From positions 1 to 9,166 of the forward strand of contig JAHFRO010000085.1 of assembly GCA_023266245.1 (NCBI GenBank): 9,166 nucleotides of DNA, written 5' to 3'. This DNA is from Betaproteobacteria bacterium (GTDB lineage: Bacteria > Pseudomonadota > Gammaproteobacteria > Burkholderiales > SG8-41). How positions within the stretch are numbered: position 1 is the first letter of the stretch; the number at the start of each line of letters is the position of its first letter. Below are positions 1-7,297 of this stretch, piece after piece. The translations under genes and the position numbers were made by a program. The notes beneath the pieces were generated by a model. The model saw nothing but the letters and a program-made list of their open reading frames with translations. It ran no database searches and was not told the DNA's origin.

Positions 1-2
1 GT

Positions 3-173
3 GCGGAAAAACGCAGACTGCGCGGTTCCCTGGCCCAGCTCGAGGCGGAACGCGATAGCGAGGAACTGGAAGTTATCCGCCGCGCTCGCGGTGTCACGGG
101 ACGGATTTCTTTAATCTTGTGCCGGTCGCCAGCCGGCGCGCAACTGATTCGGAGGTTCACATGTTTCGCTTGA
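3..173 (+). CDS. possible 3' tail of an unidentified gene (5' end outside window)
   Basis: This frame is open from the window edge to a TGA at 171-173. It encodes about 56 residues, beginning with a charged, helix-like stretch (LRGSLAQLEAERDSEELEV) of the sort seen in real proteins and not in GC-rich shadow frames. The last ~25 residues are less convincing, and the frame overlaps the DUF411 start at 161 by 13 bases. No domain is recognisable. It could be the end of a coiled-coil-containing gene, a truncated remnant, or chance. The other two forward frames stop at 55-57 and 112-114, and the reverse strand gives only Ser/Arg-rich shadow sequence. Confidence 0.3.
   Translation, partial: AEKRRLRGSLAQLEAERDSEELEVIRRARGVTGRISLILCRSPAGAQLIRRFTCFA
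121..137 (+). other. small GC-rich hairpin ahead of the DUF411 gene
   Basis: A perfect 5-bp inverted repeat, GCCGG at 121-125 and CCGGC at 133-137, surrounds a 7-nt loop. It ends 13 bases before the ribosome-binding site at 151. No T-run follows, so it is not a classical intrinsic terminator. It could be a leader hairpin or chance in GC-rich DNA. Confidence 0.25.
151..155 (+). promoter_or_regulatory. Shine-Dalgarno site that sets the DUF411 start
   Basis: GGAGG lies 5 bases before ATG 161. It favours this start over the upstream in-frame GTG at 119, which would put 14 polar residues in front of a clean signal peptide. Confidence 0.75.
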
Positions 174-616
174 TTGGTTTTGCGGCTTTCGCTCTTTTCG
201 CGGTGCAAATCGGCGCGCTCACGGTGACGCCTGCGGCGGCCGCCGATAGACCCGTGATCACCGTATACAAGAGCCCCAGGTGCGGCTGCGGCGGCGCCTG
301 GGTCGAGCATCTCAAAAAGAACGGCTTCGACGCGCGCGTCCACGAGGTTCCGGACGTAACGTCCTATCGGGCAAAGTTCGGTGTACCGGAAGCCCTGGGC
401 TCGTGCCACACCGCCGTCGTGGGCGGCTACGCGATCGAGGGGCACGTGCCCTCCGCCGACATCAAGCGGCTGCTGCGCGAGCGTCCGAAGGCTCGGGGGA
501 TTGCAGTTCCGGCAATGCCATTGGGCTCGCCAGGCATGCCCGAGCCTCGCAAGGACCCGTATGAAACGCTGCTTTTTGACGCGAGCGGCAAGTACGTCGT
601 GTTCGAGCGGCATTGA
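161..616 (+). CDS. exported DUF411 family protein, putative periplasmic metal-binding protein
   Basis: A 151-residue protein started at ATG 161, which has GGAGG 5 bases upstream. Residues 1-28 form a signal peptide (hydrophobic core FAAFALFAVQIGAL, then AAAA), so the mature protein is periplasmic. The body carries DUF411 hallmarks: VYKSPRCGCGGAWVEHL at 35-51, the SCHTAVVGGY block at 81-90, EGHVP around 93-97, and the C-terminal MPLGSPGM and DPYETLLFD motifs. DUF411 proteins are often found with copper/silver resistance genes and are thought to bind metal; that role is inferred here. The family normally reads CGCCG where this protein reads CGCGG, so one cysteine is replaced by Gly44, while C41, C43, C82 and H83 remain. 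It is the first clear gene of the efflux operon, 30 bases ahead of the cusC-like gene. The family call is firm, the biochemical role less so. Confidence 0.88.
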   Translation: MFRLIGFAAFALFAVQIGALTVTPAAAADRPVITVYKSPRCGCGGAWVEHLKKNGFDARVHEVPDVTSYRAKFGVPEALGSCHTAVVGGYAIEGHVPSADIKRLLRERPKARGIAVPAMPLGSPGMPEPRKDPYETLLFDASGKYVVFERH

Positions 617-636
617 TCGGAAAGCGATAACGCCAT

Positions 637-641
637 GGAGG
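637..641 (+). promoter_or_regulatory. Shine-Dalgarno site that sets the cusC-like start
   Basis: GGAGG lies 5 bases before ATG 647. The in-frame ATG at 635 overlaps this site and has no comparable site of its own, so 647 is the better start. It gives a protein beginning MFIRRSAIF with a typical signal-peptide N-terminus. Confidence 0.65.
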
Positions 642-646
642 TCCAA

Positions 647-1942
647 ATGTTCATCCGACGTAGTGCCATCTTCATTTCTGCCGCGCTATTCATGTCCGTG
701 GCGTATCCGCAAGTCGTGATGCGCGACGCGGCGATATCCGGTCGCGATACCGTTGCACTGAAAGAGCTTGTTTCCGAGGCCCTGAAGAACAACCCGGAGA
801 TCAAGGCCGCGCTCAATGAGAAGGAGGCGGCCCGCCAGCGCGTTTCGCCCGCGGGCGCGCTGGACGACCCGATGCTTGAAGCGGGGGTCATCAACGCCCC
901 CTTGGCTTCCTCGACCTTCCGCCGCGAGGACATGACCATGAAGATGCTCGGGCTGTCGCAGAGGCTGCCCTATCCGGGCAAGCGCGCGCTGCGCCGCGAA
1001 GTCGCGGCGAAGGACGCGGAGTCGGTGGAGCAGGGCTACCGCGAAACGGTGAACCGCGTGGCGCGCGAGGTCAAGCTCGCCTATTACGACCTCGCCCTCG
1101 CCATCGAGAGCGCGCGGCTGATCAAGGACACCACGCTCGTGCTCGAGCAGTTCCTGCGCATCGCGGAAGGCCGCTACACCGTCGGGCAGGGCACGCAGGC
1201 CGACGTGCTCAAGGCGCAGACCCAGCTCGCGAAGATGTCGGAAGAGCTGCTGCGCATGGAGCGGGAGATCCCCGTCATGGAAGCGGAGCTTGTCAAGCTC
1301 CTCGGGCGTGCCGGCGCCGCCGCACCGATCGAGGCGCCGCTGCCGCAGTTGCAGGAGACGACTTTCGACCTCGGTTCGTTGCGGGAAACGGCGCTGCGGC
1401 AGCGGCCGCAGCTGCTCGCCCTGCGAACCCTGATCGACAAGGGCAGCGCCGCGATCGACCTTGCGCGCAAGGAGTACAACCCGGATTTCGACGTGCGGTT
1501 CTCTTATGGCCAGCGGGACAACATACCGGACGGGACGAAGCGCCCGGACATGGTGAGCCTGACGGTGGCGATCAACCTGCCGATCTGGGGCAAGGAGAAG
1601 ATCGATCCGCGCATCGCGGAAGCCCACGCGATGCGCGATCAGGCGATGAGCATGTACCAGGCGCAGCAGAACGAGGTGTTCGCCAAGCTGCGCCAGCAGG
1701 CGGCGGTCGCCGAGCAGAGCCGCAGATCCGCCCACCTGTACGACACGGCGATCCTGCCGCAGGCCGCGCTCGCGGTCGAGTCCGCGCTCGCGGCGTACCG
1801 GGTCAGCCGCGTCGACCTGCTCACGCTGCTCGACAGCCAGATGAGCCTGTTCAACTTCGGGATCGGGCGCGCGGCGACCGTGGTGAACCTCAACAAGGCG
1901 CTGGCAGAGATAGAACTGCTCACTGGCGCGGCGCAATTTTGA
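647..1942 (+). CDS. cusC: outer-membrane efflux channel of a metal RND system (TolC/OEP family, CusC/CzcC-like)
   Basis: A 431-residue outer-membrane factor that forms the exit duct for the CusBA pump. Start 647 is chosen from the GGAGG site. Residues 1-22 are a signal peptide (RR then a hydrophobic core to AYPQ). No lipobox cysteine is seen, unlike E. coli CusC, which is a lipoprotein. Two OEP repeats are visible. The first covers roughly 35-220, with the LPYPGKRALRREVA motif near 107-120 and the GRYTVGQGTQADVLKAQTQL helix at 175-194. The second covers roughly 240-428, with an AYRVSRVDLLTLLDSQ helix at 383-398. Long coiled-coil-like helices and short beta segments (e.g. VRFSYGQRD) fit a 12-strand trimeric barrel. 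The length is normal for the family. It sits 30 bases after DUF411 and 25 bases before the adaptor gene, in one apparent transcript. The exact metal subtype is taken from the neighbouring CusA. Confidence 0.9.
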   Translation: MFIRRSAIFISAALFMSVAYPQVVMRDAAISGRDTVALKELVSEALKNNPEIKAALNEKEAARQRVSPAGALDDPMLEAGVINAPLASSTFRREDMTMKMLGLSQRLPYPGKRALRREVAAKDAESVEQGYRETVNRVAREVKLAYYDLALAIESARLIKDTTLVLEQFLRIAEGRYTVGQGTQADVLKAQTQLAKMSEELLRMEREIPVMEAELVKLLGRAGAAAPIEAPLPQLQETTFDLGSLRETALRQRPQLLALRTLIDKGSAAIDLARKEYNPDFDVRFSYGQRDNIPDGTKRPDMVSLTVAINLPIWGKEKIDPRIAEAHAMRDQAMSMYQAQQNEVFAKLRQQAAVAEQSRRSAHLYDTAILPQAALAVESALAAYRVSRVDLLTLLDSQMSLFNFGIGRAATVVNLNKALAEIELLTGAAQF

Positions 1943-1967
1943 GTTTGATACGCGAGAGAGGCAACAG

Positions 1968-3560
1968 ATGAAACGCGCACTTTTTATCCTCATCGTCGGC
2001 GGCCTGATCGCCGCCTCGCTCGCCGCCGGGTACTGGTGGGGCGTGAGCAAGACAGCCCAAGCTCCTCAAACGGCAACAGGTCCGGTCGGAAGCGCTGCGA
2101 CCGGCCGGATGGGGGAGAACGTCAAATCGGACGCCGCCGGCAAGAGCCGCGTCCTCTATTACAGAAACCCGATGGGTCTGGCGGACACCTCGCCGGCGCC
2201 GAAGAAGGATTCCATGGGGATGGACTACATCCCGGTTTACGAGGGCGAGGAGCCGCAGGGGCCGGAGGTCAAGATCAGCCTGGACCGGGTGCAGAAACTC
2301 GGCGTCAGAACGCAGGCCGCCGCGTTGCGCGATGTGTCGCACACCGTGCGCGCGCTGGGAACAATACAGGTGGACGAGCGCGCCCAGCGCACCGTCTCGC
2401 CCCGCTTCGAGGGGTGGATTGAGCGGCTGTACGTCAACGCCACTGGGGAGTTCGTGCGGCGGGGTCAGCCTCTCATGGAGATCTACAGCCCCGACCTCGT
2501 GGCCGCGCAGCAGGAATACCTCGTCGCAACGCGGGGCGTGGCCGCGCTGAAAGACGCCAGCCCCGAGATCCAGGCGAGCATGCGCAGCCTCGCCGAGGGC
2601 AGCCTTCAGCGCCTGCGCAACTGGGACATCGCAGAGGAGGAGCTGGCACGCTTGCGTGCAGAGGGCAAGCCGCGCAACGCGATCACGTTGCGCTCCCCGG
2701 CGGGCGGTGTGGTGCTCGAGAAACCTTCCGTGCAGGGCATGCGCTTCATGCCGGGCGAAGTCCTTTACAAGATTGCCGACCTGTCTTCGGTCTGGTTGCT
2801 TGCAGAGGTGTTCGAACAGGACCTCGGGATGGTTCGCAATGGGCAGGCGGCAAAGGTCCGGGTGAACGCTTATCCGGACAAGGTGTTCGAAGGAAAGGTC
2901 GCGTTCGTGTATCCCACCGTCACGGCCGAAACCCGCACCGCCAAGGTGCGCATTGAAATGCGCAACCCCGGGCAGCTTCTCAAGCCGGCGATGTATGCCA
3001 GCGTGGAGCTCATGGCGGAGCATGGCCGCGCGCAACGCCTGTCGGTGCCCGATTCCGCGGTGCTGGACAGCGGCACGCGCCAAATAGTGCTGGTGCGCCG
3101 CGGCGAAGGACTGTTCGAGCCGCGCGAGGTCAAGCTCGGCATGCGCGGAGACGGCTATGTCGAGGTGACGGAGGGGATCAAGGCTGGCGAGGAGATCGTC
3201 GTCAGCGCCAACTTTCTTATCGATGCCGAAAGCAACCTTAAGGCGGCGGTCGGGGGCTTCGGACATTCGGCGCACGACAGCCAGCCCAAGCCCGCGGCGC
3301 CGAAATCGCATGCCGCCGAGGGAACCGTCGAGAGCGTCGATGCCAAAGCCGGATCGGTCAGCATCGCCCATGGGCCGGTAGCGAGCCTCAAGTGGCTGGG
3401 CATGACGATGGAGTTCAAGGTCAAGGACCCCACGCTTCTGCAGGGAATGAAAGTGGGCGCGAAAATCAGCTTCGAGTTCGCCGAGCAGGCGCCCGGGGAG
3501 TGGGTGGTGGTTCGGGCCTCTCCGGTCGGGGGCGCGCCCGAAGCGCACAAGGGGCACTGA
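1968..3560 (+). CDS. cusB: periplasmic adaptor (membrane fusion protein) CusB with a fused C-terminal CusF-like domain
   Basis: A 530-residue membrane fusion protein linking the CusA pump to the outer-membrane channel. ATG 1968 follows a GAGAGAGG site at 1954-1961. Residues 4-25 are a hydrophobic N-terminal anchor or signal. Residues 63-92 form a metal-binding motif (YYRNPMG ... DSMGMDYIP) with M69, M83 and M85, matching the spacing of the E. coli CusB methionines (M49, M64, M66). Then come the barrel-sandwich/hairpin and beta-barrel parts (about 105-430), including the GTIQVDER, RFEGWIERL and LRSPAGGVV blocks. After a Pro/Ala/Lys linker (about 436-450), residues 451-520 resemble CusF: H468, W476, M479 and M481 keep the H-x7-W-x2-M-x-M spacing of the Cu+/Ag+ site. 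The tail AHKGH may also bind metal. It is longer than E. coli CusB (about 400 residues) because of this fusion. The stop is one base from the cusA start, so translation is probably coupled. Confidence 0.93.
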   Translation: MKRALFILIVGGLIAASLAAGYWWGVSKTAQAPQTATGPVGSAATGRMGENVKSDAAGKSRVLYYRNPMGLADTSPAPKKDSMGMDYIPVYEGEEPQGPEVKISLDRVQKLGVRTQAAALRDVSHTVRALGTIQVDERAQRTVSPRFEGWIERLYVNATGEFVRRGQPLMEIYSPDLVAAQQEYLVATRGVAALKDASPEIQASMRSLAEGSLQRLRNWDIAEEELARLRAEGKPRNAITLRSPAGGVVLEKPSVQGMRFMPGEVLYKIADLSSVWLLAEVFEQDLGMVRNGQAAKVRVNAYPDKVFEGKVAFVYPTVTAETRTAKVRIEMRNPGQLLKPAMYASVELMAEHGRAQRLSVPDSAVLDSGTRQIVLVRRGEGLFEPREVKLGMRGDGYVEVTEGIKAGEEIVVSANFLIDAESNLKAAVGGFGHSAHDSQPKPAAPKSHAAEGTVESVDAKAGSVSIAHGPVASLKWLGMTMEFKVKDPTLLQGMKVGAKISFEFAEQAPGEWVVVRASPVGGAPEAHKGH

Positions 3561-3561
3561 C

Positions 3562-6500
3562 ATGCTCGCGCGCATCATCGAGTGGTCGGTCCGCAATGTC
3601 TTCCTGGTGTTGCTGACCACGTTCTTCCTCGTCGCGGCGGGCATCTACGCGGTGATCAAGACGCCGCTGGACGCGATTCCCGACCTCTCGGACGTGCAGG
3701 TGATCATCTACACCGAGTACCCCGGCCAGGCGCCCCAGGTGGTGGAAGACCAGATCACTTATCCCCTGAGCACCGCGATGCTGGCAGTGCCGAAATCCAA
3801 GGTGGTGCGGGGGCTCTCGGTGTTCGGCGCCTCGTTCATCTACGTCATTTTCGAAGACGGCACCGACATCTACTGGGCGCGCACGCGGGTGCTGGAATAC
3901 CTCAACTTCGCTTCGGGGCGCATGCCGCGCGGCGTCACCCCGACCCTGGGGCCGGACGCCACCGGCGTGGGCTGGGTGTACCAGTACGCCGTGATCGGCG
4001 CGCAGCGCACGCTCGCCGAACTGCGCACGATCCAGGACTGGTTCGTGCGCTACCAGCTCACCAAGGCGCAGGGGATCTCGGAAGTGGCGAGCGTGGGCGG
4101 TTTCGTCAAGACCTATCAGGTGACGGTGGAGCCGCGCAAGCTGCAGGCCTACGGCATCCCGCTGTCCCGGGTTTTCCAGGTCATCCGCGACAGCAATCGG
4201 GACGTGGGCGGCCGTGTGATCGAGATGGCGGAGACCGAATACGTGGTGCGGGGCCGGGGCTACCTGCGCGGCATCGCCGACATCGAGAACCTGGTGGTCA
4301 AGGCCGAAAAAGGCACGCCGGTCTTGATCAGGGACATCGCGCGGGTCGAACTGGCGCCGGACGAGCGGCGCGGGATCACCGAGCTCAACGGCGAGGGCGA
4401 AGTGGTGGCAGGCATCGCGGTCGCCCGCTACGGACAGAACGCTCTCGACGTGATCCACAACCTGAAGACGAAGATGGAGGAAATCAAATCCGGCCTGCCC
4501 GAGGGCGTGTCGCTGCAAACGGTCTACGACCGCTCTGACCTGATCCATCGGGCGATCAAGAACCTGCGCGGCACGTTGATCGAGGAAAGCCTCATCGTGG
4601 CGGCGGTCTGCATCATCTTCCTGATGCACGCACGCAGCGCGCTCGTCGCCATCCTCATGCTGCCCATCGGCATCCTGATCGCGCTGATCGCCATGGAATG
4701 GATGGGGCTCAATTCCAATATCATGAGCCTGGGCGGCATCGCCATCGCCATCGGCGCCATGGTGGACGCGGCCATCGTGATGATCGAGAACGCCCACAAG
4801 CACCTCGAGCGGCTGGAGCCGGGCGCGCCGCGGACGGAATCGATCATCGCTGCCTGCCACGAGGTGGGGCCGGCGCTGTTCTTCAGCCTGCTCATCATCA
4901 CGGTCTCGTTCCTGCCGGTGTTCACGCTGGAGGCCCAGGAAGGCAGGCTCTTCAAGCCGCTGGCGTATACCAAGACTTTCGCCATGGCCGGGGCGGCGTT
5001 CCTGTCCATCACGCTGGTGCCGGTGCTGATGCTGCTTTTCATCCGCGGCCGCATCCCGCAGGAGCACAAGAACCCGATCGTCCGCTTCCTGATCTGGGCC
5101 TACCGCCCGGTCATCGGCTGGATCATGGGCTGGAAGAAACTGACCATTGCCGCCGCAGTGGCGGTGCTCGCGGTCACCGCCTATCCCGCGATGAAGCTCG
5201 GCAGCGAGTTCATGCCCGTGCTCAATGAAGGGACGCTGCTTTACATGCCGTCTACCCTCCCGTCACTGTCGGTCACCGAATCCGCGAGACTGCTGCAGAC
5301 CCAGGACAAGATCATCAAGACCTTCCCCGAAGTGGCGTCGGTGTTCGGCAAGGCGGGCAGGGCGCTGACCGCGACCGATCCGGCGCCGCTGGAAATGGCC
5401 GAGACGGTGATCAACCTCAAGCCGGAGTCCGAATGGCGCCCGGGCATGACCGTGGACAAGCTCATAAAGGAGCTGGATCAGGCGCTGCAGATTCCCGGCG
5501 TCTCCAATGCCTGGACCATGCCGATCAAGGCGCGTATCGACATGCTTTCGACCGGCATTCGCACGCCGATCGGCGTCAAGGTATTCGGCAAGGATCTCGG
5601 CGAAATCGAGAAGGTCGCCAAGGAAATCGAGACAGTGGTGAAGACCGTGCCCGGCACCACCAGCGCCTATGCCGAGCGCGTCACCGGCGGCTACTACCTG
5701 GACATCGTGCCCGACCGCATGGCGCTCGCCCGCTACGGCCTGATGGTGGGCGATTTGCAGGAGGTGATCGGGACCGCGCTGGGCGGCGAGATGGTGACCA
5801 CCACGGTGGAGGGTCTCGAGCGTTACGGGGTCATCGTGCGCTATCCGCGCGAGCTGCGCGACGATCCGCAGAAGATCGCCACCCAGGTGCTGGTGCCCAT
5901 CATGGGCGGCGCCATGATTCCCTTGGGACAGGTGGCGAGCATCAAACTGATCAAGGCGTCGCCGGGCATCCGCACCGAGAACGCGCTGCTGGCGGCGTAT
6001 ATCTTCGTGGACATCCGCGACCGCGACATCGGCGGCTACGTGGCCGACGCCCAGAAGGCGGTGCGCGAGCAGGTCAAGTTTCCCCCCGGCTACTACGCCA
6101 CCTGGAGCGGCCAGTTCGAGTACATGGAGCGGGCCAAGCAGAAGCTCGCCGTCGTCGTGCCGCTGACCATCGTGATCATCTTTCTCCTGCTCTATCTCAA
6201 CTTCCGGCGGCTCACCGAAACCCTGATCGTCATGCTCTCGGTGCCTTTCTCGCTGGTGGGGGGAATCTGGTTCATGTACCTCCTGGACTACAACATGAGC
6301 GTGGCGGTCGCGGTGGGGTTCATCGCGCTGGGCGGCGTGGCCGCCGAAATCGGCGTGATCATGCTGATCTACATTGACCACGCGCTACAGGCAATAACCC
6401 AGAAACGCAAGGCTGCCAGGGAGCAGGTGAGCGCGGGCGACGTGTACGATGCCGTGATACAAGGCGCGCTGCTGCGGGTGCGGCCCATCATGATGACGGT

Positions 6501-6714
6501 ATTCGCGATCATCGCGGGCTTGCTGCCGATCATGTGGGGCACCGGCACCGGCTCCGAGGTGATGCGCCGCATCGCCGCGCCCATGGTGGGCGGGATGGTT
6601 TCCGCCACGATCCTCACGCTGGCCGTCATTCCGGCCATTTACGCGCTGGTGAAAGAATTCACGATCGGCCGCGGCAGCACGGGAACCCTTCCTGCAACGA
6701 AGGTCGCAAGTTAA
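3562..6714 (+). CDS. cusA: heavy-metal RND efflux pump, Cu+/Ag+ type (CusA family)
   Basis: A 1050-residue inner-membrane proton antiporter that exports Cu+/Ag+, full length for the family (E. coli CusA is 1047). ATG 3562 starts one base after the cusB stop, with AAGGGG at 3548-3553 as ribosome-binding site. TM1 is at about 12-31, a porter/docking loop follows, TM2-7 lie between about 340 and 543, a second large periplasmic loop follows, and TM8-12 lie between about 864 and 1030. The methionine triad M562, M612 and M661 (YMPST, LEMAET, RIDMLST) has the same 50- and 49-residue spacing as E. coli M573/M623/M672, which argues for monovalent Cu/Ag and against CzcA-type divalent metals. TM4 has the proton-relay aspartate D402 (GAMVDAAIVMIENAHK), and E929 matches E. 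coli E939. The position matching E. coli K984 is Ile976 (RVRPI where E. coli has RVRPK), an unusual change at a reported functional residue. Confidence 0.95.
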   Translation: MLARIIEWSVRNVFLVLLTTFFLVAAGIYAVIKTPLDAIPDLSDVQVIIYTEYPGQAPQVVEDQITYPLSTAMLAVPKSKVVRGLSVFGASFIYVIFEDGTDIYWARTRVLEYLNFASGRMPRGVTPTLGPDATGVGWVYQYAVIGAQRTLAELRTIQDWFVRYQLTKAQGISEVASVGGFVKTYQVTVEPRKLQAYGIPLSRVFQVIRDSNRDVGGRVIEMAETEYVVRGRGYLRGIADIENLVVKAEKGTPVLIRDIARVELAPDERRGITELNGEGEVVAGIAVARYGQNALDVIHNLKTKMEEIKSGLPEGVSLQTVYDRSDLIHRAIKNLRGTLIEESLIVAAVCIIFLMHARSALVAILMLPIGILIALIAMEWMGLNSNIMSLGGIAIAIGAMVDAAIVMIENAHKHLERLEPGAPRTESIIAACHEVGPALFFSLLIITVSFLPVFTLEAQEGRLFKPLAYTKTFAMAGAAFLSITLVPVLMLLFIRGRIPQEHKNPIVRFLIWAYRPVIGWIMGWKKLTIAAAVAVLAVTAYPAMKLGSEFMPVLNEGTLLYMPSTLPSLSVTESARLLQTQDKIIKTFPEVASVFGKAGRALTATDPAPLEMAETVINLKPESEWRPGMTVDKLIKELDQALQIPGVSNAWTMPIKARIDMLSTGIRTPIGVKVFGKDLGEIEKVAKEIETVVKTVPGTTSAYAERVTGGYYLDIVPDRMALARYGLMVGDLQEVIGTALGGEMVTTTVEGLERYGVIVRYPRELRDDPQKIATQVLVPIMGGAMIPLGQVASIKLIKASPGIRTENALLAAYIFVDIRDRDIGGYVADAQKAVREQVKFPPGYYATWSGQFEYMERAKQKLAVVVPLTIVIIFLLLYLNFRRLTETLIVMLSVPFSLVGGIWFMYLLDYNMSVAVAVGFIALGGVAAEIGVIMLIYIDHALQAITQKRKAAREQVSAGDVYDAVIQGALLRVRPIMMTVFAIIAGLLPIMWGTGTGSEVMRRIAAPMVGGMVSATILTLAVIPAIYALVKEFTIGRGSTGTLPATKVAS

Positions 6715-6729
6715 AGGGGAACCACCCAG

Positions 6730-6783
6730 GTGAAACCCATGGACCTCAGCGCAGTCATCGCCATCATCCGGCGCGACGGCTGA
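6730..6783 (+). pseudogene. truncated start of a P-II-like regulator gene behind cusA
   Basis: Fifteen bases after the cusA stop, a GTG at 6730 opens a reading frame preceded by AGGGGA at 6715-6720 (9-base spacing). A second in-frame ATG lies at 6739. The product would be only 17 residues (VKPMDLSAVIAIIRRDG) before TGA at 6781-6783. The short beta-strand pattern AVIAIIRRD resembles the first strand of P-II (GlnB-like) proteins, and P-II-like genes are found next to some metal-efflux and transporter operons. That assignment rests on about ten residues and is tentative. From about codon 16 the DNA switches to cusA-type coding sequence in another frame, so the gene appears to have lost its body in a deletion. 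An alternative is a short leader peptide. Confidence 0.45.
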
Positions 6784-7256
6784 TCGGCGGGTTCTGGCTG
6801 ATTTATCTTCTCGACTACGACATGTCCATCGCCTCCGGGGTGGGCTTCATCGCGCTCGCCGGCGTGGCGGCGGAATTCGGCGTGGTGATGCTGATCTATA
6901 TCGACCAGGCGATCAAACGCCACCAAGAGAAGGGCGAACTCAACAACCGGGAGGACTTAAAACAGGCGATCATGGAAGGCGCGGCGCTCAGGGTGCGGCC
7001 TTTGGCCATGACCGTGGCGGTGATTATCGCGGGTCTTTTGCCCATCATGTTCGGCGGCGGCACCGGCTCGGAAGTCATGCAGCGCATCGCCGCGCCGATG
7101 GTGGGCGGAATGATCAGCACCCCGCTTTTGTCCATGTTCGTGATTCCTGCAGCCTACTTGCTGATGAGAGGATGGTCCCTGAAACTGAAAGCTTCTTTAG
7201 AAGCGCAAAACGGCTTAAACAAAAGCATACCGACAGCGTCCTACTCAGCGGAATGA
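6777..7256 (+). pseudogene. 3' remnant of a second CusA-type RND pump gene
   Basis: About 159 codons in one frame, ending at TGA 7254-7256, match the last two-sevenths of the final transmembrane half of CusA: GGFWLIYLLDYDMS, GVAAEFGVVMLIYIDQAI, GAALRVRPLAMTV, GTGSEVMQRIAAPMVGGM. It aligns with about residues 898-1035 of the intact pump (TM9-TM12) but clearly differs (GFW for GIW, EFG for EIG, PLLSMFVIPAA for ATILTLAVIPA), so it comes from a paralogue and is not a tandem copy. Everything before TM9 is missing, and no proper start exists: the frame runs upstream into the P-II-like stub and on into cusA out of frame. An internal ATG at 6822 could at most give a 144-residue stub. The C-terminal ~25 residues (ASLEAQNGLNKSIPT region) are AT-richer than the rest. 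It is non-functional as a pump. Confidence 0.88.
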
Positions 7257-7297
7257 GGACGATCATGAGCAACCGTGGACCGAGCCCAAGGTAAGCT

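Noticed and set aside
110..115. TTTAAT as a possible -10 element for the efflux operon
   Set aside because: No acceptable -35 hexamer lies 15-19 bases upstream, and the region may still be coding for an upstream gene. The operon promoter could lie before the window.
119..160. Upstream GTG start extending the DUF411 protein by 14 residues
   Set aside because: It lacks a ribosome-binding site and would bury the signal peptide behind a polar extension; ATG 161 has GGAGG at ideal distance.
1920..3644. A 574-codon open frame on the minus strand across cusB
   Set aside because: It is antisense to a gene with clear family motifs, is rich in His/Arg/Leu as expected from GC-rich antisense reading, and has no ribosome-binding site or domain. 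The same applies to the long minus-strand frames at 686-2050, 3466-5067 and 5263-6381.
6534..7256. A single 240-codon frame running from within cusA through to the pump remnant
   Set aside because: Its first ~80 codons are an out-of-frame reading of the cusA 3' end and have no family similarity. Only the part from about 6777 is genuine pump sequence.
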